Positions 53,601-63,400 of a DNA stretch of 64,000 bases are shown one piece after another. The DNA comes from Nonomuraea guangzhouensis. Lineage in GTDB: Bacteria > Actinomycetota > Actinomycetes > Streptosporangiales > Streptosporangiaceae. Position 1 is the stretch's first letter, and every line of letters starts with the position of its first letter. The translations under genes and the position numbers were made by a program. The notes under the pieces are model-generated. The model had not been told where the DNA came from and searched no databases. It saw only the letters and a program-made list of their open reading frames with translations. The stretch covers positions 62,001 through 126,000 of the forward strand of contig NZ_JAHKRM010000033.1 in assembly GCF_019396345.1 (NCBI RefSeq). Reading direction: 5' to 3'.

Positions 53601-56600
53601 GTCGACCTCGCGGTAGGACCGGCCACCCGCGCCGGTGACCACGGCGGGATGATCGGGACGCTCCGCCGCGTGCGCCTCGACCGCCGCACACACCGACCGG
53701 TCGTCTTCGCGCGCGGACCGCTCGCCGTTGCCGGGGCCGGGCCTGTGCCACCCGGGGACCAGTTCGTCCACGCGCCTGTCGCCCTCGGCCACCGCGGCCG
53801 TCGCCACCTGCTGGAAGAGGTCCGCCAGCCGCCGCGCCGTGCCCCGATCGAACAGGTCGACGGCGTACTCCAGGTAGCCGGTCATCGCGTCCGGCTCCTC
53901 GTCGCTGACGCCGAAGGTGAGGTCCACCTTGCTGGTGCCCGGCGCGATGCCGGTGGCCGACTGCCCGTTCGACGGCGGCCCCAAGCCGGGGAGCGCGGCC
54001 GGGTGCGCCGGGGCGTTCTGGTACGAATAGCCCACGCTGAACAGAGGATGCCGGGCGGGATCCCGGCGCGGCGCGAGCTCGGCGACGATCCTGGAGAGCG
54101 GGACCTCCTCGTGATCGAGGGCGCCCGCGACGGTGTCCGCGCACCGCCGGACCAGGTCGCGCAGGCCGAGGTCACCGCGCACTCGGGTGCGGAACGGCAG
54201 CACGTTGTTGAAGTAGCCGATCATGTCGTGAGTGGCGGGGTTGACCCGGCCGGAGGTGGCGGCGCCCACCACCACGTCCTCCTGTCCCGTCCACAGGTAC
54301 AACGCGACGTCGAGCACGGCGAGCATGGTGACGAACGTCGTCACCCCCTCCCGCCTGCTGAACGTCCTCAGCTGCTCGGTGAGCCGCGCGTCCAGCGTGA
54401 ACTCGACGAGATCCCCGGCATGCGACTCCACCTGCCCGCGGGGCCGGTCGAGGGGCAGCTCGTGGAACGGCGCGTCCGCCAGCCGCGCACGCCAGTACGT
54501 CAGCCCCCGCACCAGCCGCTCGCCCGTCAACCGGGATCGCTGCCAGGCGGCGAAGTCGGCGTACTGGGCGGGCAGCGGGACCAGGTCCGGCGCCCGCCGG
54601 TGCAGGCGGGCGTCGTAGAGCTCGGCCAGGTCGGCGAAGAACACCGACGGGGACCAGCCGTCGAACACGATGTGATGCCAGGTGTACAGGAGCAGGTGGT
54701 CGTCACCGGCCAGCTCGACCAGGGTCGCGCGGAACAGCGGGCCCCGTCCCAGGTCGAAAGGCGTGCCGGCTTCCTCGCGCATGAGCGCCGCCGCCTGGCG
54801 CTCGCGCTCCTCCGCCGGGAGCGGGCGCAGGTCGATCACCTTCAGCCGGGGCATGGTGTCGGCCAGCGCGTACGGCACGCCGTCGTCGTCCGGTACACGG
54901 ACGCGCAACACTTCATGCCGGTCGACCAGGTCGCGCAGCGCCCCCTCGAAGGCGGCCGGGTCCAGCGGCCCGTGGTAGCGCAGCGCTCCGGGGATGCTGT
55001 ACAGCGAGCCGCCGGGGTTCAGCCGGTCCAGGTACCACAGCTGCTCCTGGTTGTAGGAGAGCGGCAGCCGCCCGCCGCGCGGCACCCGGGCTATCGCCCA
55101 GCCGGCGTCCCCGGGCGCGGTCGTGCGCCGATCCCGGACGACCGCGGCCAGCTCCCGCACTGTGCGGCGCTCGTACAGGTCGGCGAAGCCGAGGTGGACG
55201 CCGAAGCGCCGCTCCAGCTCGCGCAGCACGGTGATGCCCGCGATCGACGTCCCGCCGAGCTGGAAGTAGTCCGCCGCGGGCCCGAGGGGACCGCTCTTCA
55301 GCACCTCGGCCCAGATGGCCGCCACGTGCTCCTCGACGTCGTCTCCGGGCGGAAGCAGGGGTGGTGTGCGGGGCGGCCGGGTCCGGCAGGACACCGGCTC
55401 GAACGGATAGGTGGGCACCTCGACCCGGGGGATCCGCATGTCCGCGTAGTGGCGCTCCCAGTCGATGGCCGCTCCCAGCTCATACAGCCTGCCGAGCGCG
55501 GCGAGCACTCCCTCCGCCGGCGGATCGACCATCGGCAGCTCCGGAGCCAGCCGCGAGATCTCCCGGGTCAGCGTGCCCGGCGCCATGGCGAGGAGCACGG
55601 CGTTGTCCCTGGTGAAGCCGCGTACGGCGCGCTCCAGCCCGGCCGCGTCGACCGCGTCGGTGAGCGGCGAACCGGCCGCCTCGCGCATCGCCTCGGCCGC
55701 GGGGAGCCGACCGCGCGCCACGCGGACGACCAGGTTGCCCACCCCCGAGCCGGCCAGCCCGGATTCCGTCAGACCGAGCGAGCGAAGCAGCCGGTAGAGG
55801 GCGTGCTGCCGGGCGAACAGGCGACCGCCGGGCGCTTCGCCGGCCGCGGCGGGCAGGGCGGGGAAGTCCGTACGCAGGCCGGCCCAGGCGGCGTCCTCGA
55901 CCTGACCATCACCGGGGAACAGCATGACGACCGGCACGTCCCTGGCCACCGCCCGATCGGGGAGCCGCGCCGTGCTCAGCGCCGCGAGCAGGCCCGCCTT
56001 GTCGCGTGCCGTGCCCGCCCAGCGGTACGGGTGGTCGTCGCGGCCCCGGTTGAGCGCGTGCGCCACCTCGGGCAGTCCGTGCTCGGTTTTCCGCAGGAAG
56101 TCGGTCAGCTGCTGGATGCGGCGTTCGAGCGCGGCGCGTGACACCGCCGAGACGGTGACGAGGTGAACAGGGCCTTCCCGCGGCGGGGCGGCGGGCTCCG
56201 GCGGCTGCTCCACGACCGCGTGCACGTTCGTGCCGGTGATCCCGTACGAGCTGAGCCCGGCCCGGCGCGGCCCCGGCCAGGGACGCGCGCGGGTGCTCAC
56301 CCGTACCGTGTCGGTGTCCGCGAGCAGCGCGTTGGGGGTCTCGAAGCGCGGGGTGGGGTAGAGCGCGCCGTACCGCAGACCGGCGATCGCCTTGAACAGG
56401 CCGGCGATGCCGGAGGCGTGGTCCAGGTGTCCGATGTTGGCCTTCACCGTGCCGATCTCCAGCGGCGCCACCCCGGTGAAGGTCCGCAGCAACCCGTCCA
56501 CCTCGACCAGGTCGCCCAGCTCCGTCCCCGAGCCGTGGCATTCGACGAAGCCGATCGTGGCCGGTTCGATGCCCGAGTCCCGCCAGGCGGCGCGGATCAC

Positions 56601-57401
56601 GTCCGCCTGGGCCCGCCGGCTCGGGGCGCTCATGCTGGTGGCGCGGGAGCCGTTCTGGTTCACCGCGACGCCGCGCAGCACCGCGTGGATGACGTCGCGG
56701 TCGGTCAGCGCGTCGCTCAGGCGCTTCAGGACGACGAACCCGCCTCCCTCGCCGCCCACGGTGCCGTTGGCCGTGGCGTCGAACGGGCGGCACACCCCGT
56801 CGGGCGACTCGACCCCGCGCAGGGCGTCACCCGGCTCTGCCTGGTGGACGCCGATCCCTCCGGCGATGGCCAGATCGGCCCGTCCGTCACGCAGCTTGTC
56901 CACGGCGAGCGCGAGCGCGGCCAGGCTGCCGCTGCAGGCGGTGTCCACGACCAGGGCCGGGCCCGTGAGGTCGAACACGTAGGCGATGCGTGCCGCCGCG
57001 GCCGCCGGCATCGTTCCCAAGATCGCATGCGGGTCGTCGGGGGGTGGGCAGTCCCGGCTCGACGCGCTGACGATCACCGCGGTGTTCGATCCGCGTAAGG
57101 CCGCCGGCGCGTAGCCGGCGTTCTCGATCGCGCGGTGGACGAGGGGCAGGCCGAGCCGCTGGCCCGGGTCCATCGCCTCGGCCTCGCCCAGCGAGATCCC
57201 GAAGAAGGCGTGGTCGAACAGGTCGACGCGGTCCAGGTAACCGCCGTCGGGATGGCCGTCCGCGGTCGCCTGGACCCGGAGGGGTCCCGGCGGGCCGATA
57301 TTGATCCGCCCGTGCCAGAGGTTCTCGTGCAGGGATCGCAGGTCGTCCGCGCCGGGCAGGGCGAGCGCCAGCCCGATGACGGCCACAGGCTCCCGTCCCA
57401 T
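50634..57401 (-). CDS. Hybrid PKS-NRPS: KS-AT(inactive)-T-C-A-T-E-like
   Basis: A 2255-residue synthetase of line 2. KS (5-415) keeps Cys156 (DTACSGS), His near 289 (CHGSGTELGD) and His near 324 (KANIGH). The AT-like region (about 490-690) is about 100 residues short. It has LFPGDGQ, but GSGVGN replaces GHSxGE, so Ser552 and Gly553 stand where His and the nucleophilic Ser should be. It ends with VEVPTYPFE. Next come a carrier (LGGTSIAG, about 719), C (780-1200, HHIVFDGW), A (1245-1700) and a carrier (LGGDSVLSV, about 1772). A residues read D-A-M-G-V-G-M-V-T-K and are unassigned. The last domain (1810-2255) is epimerase-like (SLGWFTNGYP, VPNDGVGYGIL), but has HHFAFDH for HHxxxDG and VGHGTP where E domains have EGHGRE. 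ATG 57401 has GGGAGG upstream. Confidence 0.9.
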   Translation of the reverse strand: MGREPVAVIGLALALPGADDLRSLHENLWHGRINIGPPGPLRVQATADGHPDGGYLDRVDLFDHAFFGISLGEAEAMDPGQRLGLPLVHRAIENAGYAPAALRGSNTAVIVSASSRDCPPPDDPHAILGTMPAAAAARIAYVFDLTGPALVVDTACSGSLAALALAVDKLRDGRADLAIAGGIGVHQAEPGDALRGVESPDGVCRPFDATANGTVGGEGGGFVVLKRLSDALTDRDVIHAVLRGVAVNQNGSRATSMSAPSRRAQADVIRAAWRDSGIEPATIGFVECHGSGTELGDLVEVDGLLRTFTGVAPLEIGTVKANIGHLDHASGIAGLFKAIAGLRYGALYPTPRFETPNALLADTDTVRVSTRARPWPGPRRAGLSSYGITGTNVHAVVEQPPEPAAPPREGPVHLVTVSAVSRAALERRIQQLTDFLRKTEHGLPEVAHALNRGRDDHPYRWAGTARDKAGLLAALSTARLPDRAVARDVPVVMLFPGDGQVEDAAWAGLRTDFPALPAAAGEAPGGRLFARQHALYRLLRSLGLTESGLAGSGVGNLVVRVARGRLPAAEAMREAAGSPLTDAVDAAGLERAVRGFTRDNAVLLAMAPGTLTREISRLAPELPMVDPPAEGVLAALGRLYELGAAIDWERHYADMRIPRVEVPTYPFEPVSCRTRPPRTPPLLPPGDDVEEHVAAIWAEVLKSGPLGPAADYFQLGGTSIAGITVLRELERRFGVHLGFADLYERRTVRELAAVVRDRRTTAPGDAGWAIARVPRGGRLPLSYNQEQLWYLDRLNPGGSLYSIPGALRYHGPLDPAAFEGALRDLVDRHEVLRVRVPDDDGVPYALADTMPRLKVIDLRPLPAEERERQAAALMREEAGTPFDLGRGPLFRATLVELAGDDHLLLYTWHHIVFDGWSPSVFFADLAELYDARLHRRAPDLVPLPAQYADFAAWQRSRLTGERLVRGLTYWRARLADAPFHELPLDRPRGQVESHAGDLVEFTLDARLTEQLRTFSRREGVTTFVTMLAVLDVALYLWTGQEDVVVGAATSGRVNPATHDMIGYFNNVLPFRTRVRGDLGLRDLVRRCADTVAGALDHEEVPLSRIVAELAPRRDPARHPLFSVGYSYQNAPAHPAALPGLGPPSNGQSATGIAPGTSKVDLTFGVSDEEPDAMTGYLEYAVDLFDRGTARRLADLFQQVATAAVAEGDRRVDELVPGWHRPGPGNGERSAREDDRSVCAAVEAHAAERPDHPAVVTGAGGRSYREVDERADRLARRLVAAGVGAGSIVPVIARRGAGLVIGWLAVLKAGAAFAPLDPAAPAARLESILTELDAPVLLTDGHAAPWSAPGKRLTIEEPDAGCADAAPPGAPAAPEALAYVAFTSGSTGRPHGCAVEHRGLLNLLRWYGETTGLSPADRVAQLISPGFDAAIMEILAALYHGATIHVGDPLQTPAAVSRWMDERRITVAGIPAPMAELVLAEPSVPAETSLRVLVTGGDRLRVRPSRGVPFRVLNMYGPTECAVTATCEEVAATGDALPGIGTPITGTTAYILNQAGHPVRGTEAGELCLGGAGVGRGYHGRPALTASRFVPDPFAARPGARMYRTGDLARPRGDGTIEFLGRADDQVQIRGHRVEPAELERVLLAHPQVSQAAVITEDGPGGPRLVAHVAGDRTPTEPELLAWAARDLPDHLLPTRVAGHERLPTTANGKLDRTTLKRTTLRGTETPMSTVRTGATNGKARAGESGEAERLLGKIMAELLGREHMPSDVGFFTLGGDSVLSVAVAARAARAGLEITPQDVLLHQTPRALATAAMGNAVPESYPDEKIPLTPLIHGMLDSTGGDVADFVSAEVLEIAPGVRAGALRTALEHLVELHEPLRYRLRRNSLGWWMECAASETAHLFDTRVLPPSEGAEPAVLEADKDELIAGLDVGRGPLVRARFYDRGPSRAGILVLAIHHFAFDHVSAVPLLEDLNAALADIAATGRPQPAQRPPAWRDWAKHLVAMAQSDELAGELAYWTAVLAAGESHVAPTQGLAAAQGERPEPGVVTRVISQVAPVLRVSGPAGRAAALCAVACAWARWRDGEDAYLMTVGHGTPNVFRPVDRSRSLGWFTNGYPLLLPVGGGTDVRGAMGAVTDTLDSVPNDGVGYGILRHLSPRSPAVAGLRALPEPQVLVEHTASGGDTIDLGGGPASIRATPLMVRHRSLLEHVPIAVSSAVRGDSLYVHVAHHGGLAGEDMESLAGHLSDTFTELGRGR
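52200..52245 (-). promoter_or_regulatory. Internal ribosome site and ATG at the A-T boundary of the KS-NRPS
   Basis: On the minus strand GGAG is followed after six bases by an in-frame ATG at 52223 (Met1727 of the long protein). The site falls in the linker between the A domain and the second carrier. Use of this start would give a separate 529-residue carrier plus E-like protein. Confidence 0.4.
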
Positions 57402-57414
57402 AGCGCCTCCCGTC

Positions 57415-60400
57415 TCAAAGCTCGTGGTCCCCGGCCGGGTCGGCACGGCGTCCTCCGATCAACCTGGCCATGGCCTCGATGGTGGAGTGCTCCAGCAGGT
57501 CCGAGACCGGGACCTCGGTCCCCGCCACTTCGCTCAGGCGGCCGCTGAGCCGTACGAGCGTGAGGGAGGAGCCGCCGCACTCGAAGAACTTCCGGCGGAC
57601 GTCCGGCCGCCCGTCCCCGCCGAGGATCTCCGTCCAGAGCCCGGCGACCACGTGCTCGGCGTCGGTCCTGGGCAGCGCCCGGGGCTCGGCCGGGCCGAGC
57701 CCCGGTTCGGGCAGCGCGCGGCGGTCGATCTTGCCGTTCCTGGTCAGGGGCAGCCGATCGAGCCACACGAACTGCGACGGAACCAGCTGACCCGGCAGCC
57801 CGGCGCGAAGGTGGTCGCGCAGCTCACCGTCGTCCGGGGCCGGTGACCGTCCCGGCACCAGGTACGCGATGAGCCGCCTGGCCGCGCCGTCGCCGTACGC
57901 GGCCACGACGGCCTGGGCGACCGCGGCGTGCCGGGACAGTGCCCCCTCGACCTCGCCTGGTTCGACGCGGAAACCACGCACCTTGACCTGGTCGTCGGCC
58001 CGGCCGACGAAGTGCAGTTCGCCGTCGGACGACCAGCGGACCAGGTCGCCCGTCCGGTACATGCGCGCTCCCGGCTCGCCGAACGGGCAGGCGACGAACC
58101 GCTCCGCGGTCAGGGCGGACCGGCCGTGGTAGCCCCTGGCCAGGCCGGGACCGGAGACGAACAACTCACCCGGCACCCCCACGGGCGCCGGACGCAGCTC
58201 ACGGTCGAGCACGTACACCTGGCGACCGGCGATCGCCCGTCCGATGGGCACCGGACCGCGGCCGGACAGCGGCTCGCTCATGGTCGCGCACACGGTCGTC
58301 TCCGTCGGCCCGTAGGCGTTGACCATCCGGTGGCGCGTGGCCCACTCTCCGGCCAGCTCCGGCGGGCACGCCTCGCCCGCGACGACCACCCGGACGTCCT
58401 GGGGCAGGCAGCCCGGCCGCAGCAGCGCCAGCAGGGCGGGCGGCACGGTCAGGTGGGTCACCCCGGCGTCGGCGACCAGCTCCGACAGCCGCGCGCCGGG
58501 CAGCAGCCGCTCGGGCGGGGCCATCACCAGGGTCGCTCCGGTGAGGAGCGCCATGCTCAGCTCCCAGAACGCGGCGTCGAAGCTCGGCGAGGCGAACTGC
58601 AGCACACGGCTGCCGGGGCCCGCGCCCAAGGCCTGGTAGGTTTCGAGCAGGCCGGCCATCCCGGCGTGGGTGACGACCACGCCCTTCGGCCGCCCGGTCG
58701 AGCCGGAGGTGTAGATCACGTAGGCCGCGCCGCCGGGGCGCACCGGGGTTCGCGGAGGGTGGGCGGGTGCCTGTTCGATCAACGGGCCGTCCCGGTCCAG
58801 GCACACCACCGGGACCACCTGATCCAGACAGTCGGCGTCGGTGATCAGCAGTGCCGCACCGGAGTCCCGGAGCATCCAGCGGAGCCGCTCGGCGGGGTAG
58901 GCGAGGTCCAGCGGGAGGTAGGCGCCGCCCGCCTTCAGGACGCCGAGTACGGCGACGGCGAGGTTCACGCCGCGTCGCAGCGCGAGGCCCACGGTCACCT
59001 CCGGGCCCACACCCTGCCGGGCCAGGTGGTGCGCCAGCTTGTCGGATCGCCGGTCCAGCTCGGCGTAGGTCAGGCTCTGGTCCTCGAACAGCACCGCCGC
59101 CGCTGCCGGCGCGTTCCGCACCTGCCTGGCGAACAGCTCGGTCGCGCACACCGGCGCCTCCGGCGTGGCTCGCGGGCGGGTCCAGGTGTCGGTCAAGGTC
59201 CGGTGCTCCCCCGGGTTCAGCAGGTCCACCAGGGACAGGGGCCGCTCCGGATCCGCGATCAACTCGCCGATCAGCGCGCGCAGATGCGCCGCCAGCCGTC
59301 GCGCGGTGCCGTCGTCGAAGAGGCAGGGGTCGTAGCAGAGCCGCATCACCAGGTCGCCCTCGGTATGGCACACCAGGCCGAGCGGGTAGTTCGTGGTGTT
59401 GTCCGCGTCGGCGTGCACGACGCGGAGCCCGCCCCCGCTCAGCGCGAGCGGATCAGCGGGCAGGTTGTCGAACGCGACGGCCGTGTCGAACAGTGCGACC
59501 CCCGGGGGCAGTCCACTGTTCTCCTGGTGCCACGACGGCGGAAGGTGGCCGAACGCGGCCGCCGCCGTCTGCCGGTCCTGGATCGACCGCAGCCACACCG
59601 CCACCGGAGCGCCGCCGTCCACGCGCACCCTGACGGGCAGAGTGTTGATCATGAGGCCCACGATCGCGTCGGCGCCCGGCAGTTCGGCGGGTCTGGCCGC
59701 CGCCGTCGCTCCGAAGACCACGTCGTCGACGCCTTCTCCGTAACGGGACAGCAGCAGCGCCCACGCGGCCCGGACGATGGTGTTGAGGGTCAGCCGGTGC
59801 CGCCGCGCGAAGACCCGCGCCTCCTCGTACCGATCCGCCCCCAGCCGGACCGTGACGTCCCTGACCGACCGCACGGTGCGCCCCGGGACCGGCGGCCGGT
59901 CGCACGGCAGCGGCGTCGGGGAGTCGAACCCCGCCATGACGGCGCGCCAGTACTCCATCGCGCCGCTCTGGTCGTGGCCGCCCAGCCAGTCGGCGTAGGC
60001 ACGGAAGGCCGGAGCGGGCGTGGCGTCCGGCTGACCGCCCGCGGAGATCGCGCCGTAGGCGGTCAGGACCTCGGACAGGACCTGGGACAGGCTCCAGCCG
60101 TCGACGAAGAGGTGATGCGTGCTCCACACCACCCGGACGCGACGGTCTGACAGGCGTTCCATGGCCAGCCGCGTCCGCGGGGAAGCGCGCAGGTCGCCGC
60201 CGATCGCCGCGCCCGCCCCGTTGAGATAGGCGATGGGGAGGGTGAACGCCCGGTGCACCGCCTGAACTGGCTCGTCGTACCCCTCCCAGTGGGCCGTGCT
60301 GCGCAGGGCCGGGTGACGGTCCACGACATGCTGCCAGGCCCGGCCGAGCGCCCGCACGTCGATCCCGCCGTCCGCCTCGATCGTCACCGTGAGCCGCCGG

Positions 60401-63400
60401 GCATAGACGTCGAAGTCCCGGTCGGCCAGGGAGTGGTAGAGGAGGCCGGCTTGTACGGGGGTGAGCGGGAACACGTCCTCGACGTCGGCGGCCGGAAGCG
60501 ACACGGCAGTCCGCGCGCCGACGCCGACGCCGGCACCGGCACCGGTTGGCGGCGGTGGCACGGATGCCGGCATATCGCAGGCGGGGTCGGTGAAGGTGAC
60601 GGCCGATTCGGCCAGGCGGTGGATCGACTGGTGCTCGAACAGATCCCTCGCCGTGAAGCGCAAGCCCGCACGACCCGCGCTGGTGACGAGCTGGATACCG
60701 GTGATGGAGTCGCCACCCAGCTCGAAGAAGTTGTCCTCCACCCCGACCCGGGCCAGCCCCAGCGTCTCGGCCCAGACCGCGGCCAGCGCCCGCTCGACCG
60801 GGGTGCGAGGGGCGACGTACCGGACATCGGGCCGCTCCTTCGGCTGGGGCAGCTCGCCGAAGTCGGTCGGCAGGGCGTCGAGGACCACGAACGCCGACGG
60901 CACCAGCCGCTCCGGCAGGACGGAACCCACGAACCTGGACAGGACCATGGGAGCCGGCGCGTCGAGGCCGGGCTTGGGCACCACGTAGCCGACCAGGTCG
61001 CTCGCGGAAGCCGGGCTCGGCACCACCCGGGCCTCGGCCAGGGCAGGGTGGCGGGCCAGCACGGACTCCACCGCACCGGGCCCGAGCCGCGGGCCGCGCA
61101 TCTCGGCCTCGTCGTCCAGAACGGCACGCAGCGGCCGGTCCGGGTCACACGCGACGGCGGCCAGCAGCGCCGACAGGCCGGTGGCGAGGTGCTCGATCGT
61201 GCCCCGTTCGAACAGGTCCTTGCTGTAGACCACCGCCACGCGCATCCCCGCCTCGATCTCGCGGAACTCGATCGTGAGGTCGAAGGGTGAGACCACCTCG
61301 GCCGGCTCGACGTCCTCGACCCGCAGGCCGGGGAAGTGGCGCGCACGCGCGGGCGCGTTCTGCGTCACGAGCAGGGCGTTGATCAGCGGGGTCCGTCCTG
61401 GCACGCGCCGCGGCCGCAGGTCGTCGACGACGCGCTCGAACGGGACGCCGGAGTTGGCGACGGCCTCCAGCACCGTACGGCGCATGTCATCGAGGCAGTC
61501 GGCGAACGACCCCGTCTCCTCGACGCGGCAGCGCAGCACGACGGTGTTGACGAAGCAGCCGACGACGTCCTCCCACTCAGGCCGGTCGCGGCCGGACACC
61601 ACCGTGCCGGTCACCACGTCGGGCGTGCCGGACCACCGGGCCAGCAGCGCGTGGCAGGCCGCGAACAGCGTGGTGGACAGGGTCGTACGGCGGGACCTGC
61701 CGAGCCGCCGCAGGCGCTCGACGACGGCGGGCGGCACCGTGATCCGCACCGCGTCCCCCGCCCCGCTCGGCTCGGCCGGGACGGGCCGGTCATGGGGCAG
61801 CGCCGTCGACGTCATCCCGGCGAGCCGCTGCCGCCAGTAGGCCAGCTGATCGTCGTGTACGGCACGCGGACGCCGGCTCCATCGGGCGAAGTCGGCGTAG
61901 CGGGCGGGCAGCGGCGACAGCCGTGGCGGCGTGCCCCGGAGGACGGCCGCGTAGCAGGCGCCGAGTTCGTCCAGGAGCACCTCCTGCGACCAGTCGTCGG
62001 TGACGATGTGGTGCATCGTGATCGCCAGCACGTTGTCGTCGTCAGCCAGCCGGATCAGCCGCAGGCGCAGCGGTGGTCCGGCTGTGAGGTCGAAGACCCG
62101 TCCCAGGTCCGTACGGAGGAGACGGTCGAGCTCGTGTTCCCGTTCCGGCGCGGGCAGTCTGGTCAGGTCCGTGACTTCGGGGCGTACCTCCCTCGGTGGG
62201 TGCACGACCTGCGCGCCCTCGCCGTCCGCCGGATCGAACGTCGTGCGCAGCGCCTCGTGCCGCGCGACCAGCGCGGTCGCCGCGGCGGCCAGGGCGGCCG
62301 CGTCCAGCGGTCCGCTCAGCCGCAGGACCTTTCCCACGGTGTAGCCGGCGTCCGGCCGGTAGCGGTGCAGGAACCACAGCCGCCGCTGCGGCGGTGACAA
62401 GGGAACGGGCGCTGTGTCCTCGCTGTCCTCGCTGTCCTCGCTGTCCTCATGCTCGGGGAGGCGCATCTCGTCCTCGCCGCGCGCCGCGCGCGAGATCTCC
62501 CGCGCGAGCTCGGCGACCGACGGGTGATCGAAGATCGCCCGGTACGGCAGAGCGACCCCGAGATCGGCACGGACTCGGGCAAGAAGCCTCATCGCCAGGA
62601 TGGAGTCGCCGCCGGCGTCGAAGAACCTCTCCTCGGTGCCGAGGTCATCTCCGCCGAAGACCTCGGCCCAGATGCCCAAGAGAGCGGCCTCGATCTCCGT
62701 TCGCACCGACGCGCCCCCCGGCCCGGCACGGTCCGCCGTGGCGGGCGACCCAGCACGGTCCGCCGCAGCGGGCGGACCTTTGCGGTTCGTGCGGGCGGGT
62801 CGTGTCGGGGCGGGCAGTGCGGATCGGTCGATCTTGCCGTTGGGGAGGAGCGGGAGTCGGTCCAAGACGACGAACTCGGCCGGGATCATCCGGTCGGGGA
62901 GCCAGGCGGCGAGGAACTCGCGGAGTTCGTGCCGGCCGGGCGGGGGCGTGTCGGCTGCGGGGACGACGTACGCCGCCAGCCGTCGTCCGGGCTCTCGGGC
63001 CGCCACCACGGCCCGGGTGATGCCGGGATGGCGGACGAGTGCGTTCTCGATCTCGCCTGGCTCGACCCGGAAACCGTTGACCTGGATCTGGTCGTCCAGC
63101 CGGCCGAGGTATTCGAGCTCGCCGTCCTCCCGGCGGCGTCCCAGGTCGCCCGTACGGTACATGCGGGCTCCGTCGCCGCGGAAGGGGTCGGCGAGGAAGC
63201 GGCGCGCGGTGAGCGCCGACCGCCCGTGATAGCCCCTGGCCACCCCGGGACCGCCGATGAACAGCTCGCCCACCTCGCCGTCCGCGACGAGCCGCAGGTG
63301 GCCGTCGAGCACGTACGCGGTGGTCGCACCGACCGGACGCCCAATCGCGGCGAACGCGCCGGCACCCGGCACGCCGCCCACAGCGAACCCACCGACATCA

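Noticed and set aside
62196..63020. Plus-strand open frame opposite the NRPS C domain
   Set aside because: Arg/Pro/Ala-rich shadow; the minus strand encodes an intact C domain and carrier domain.
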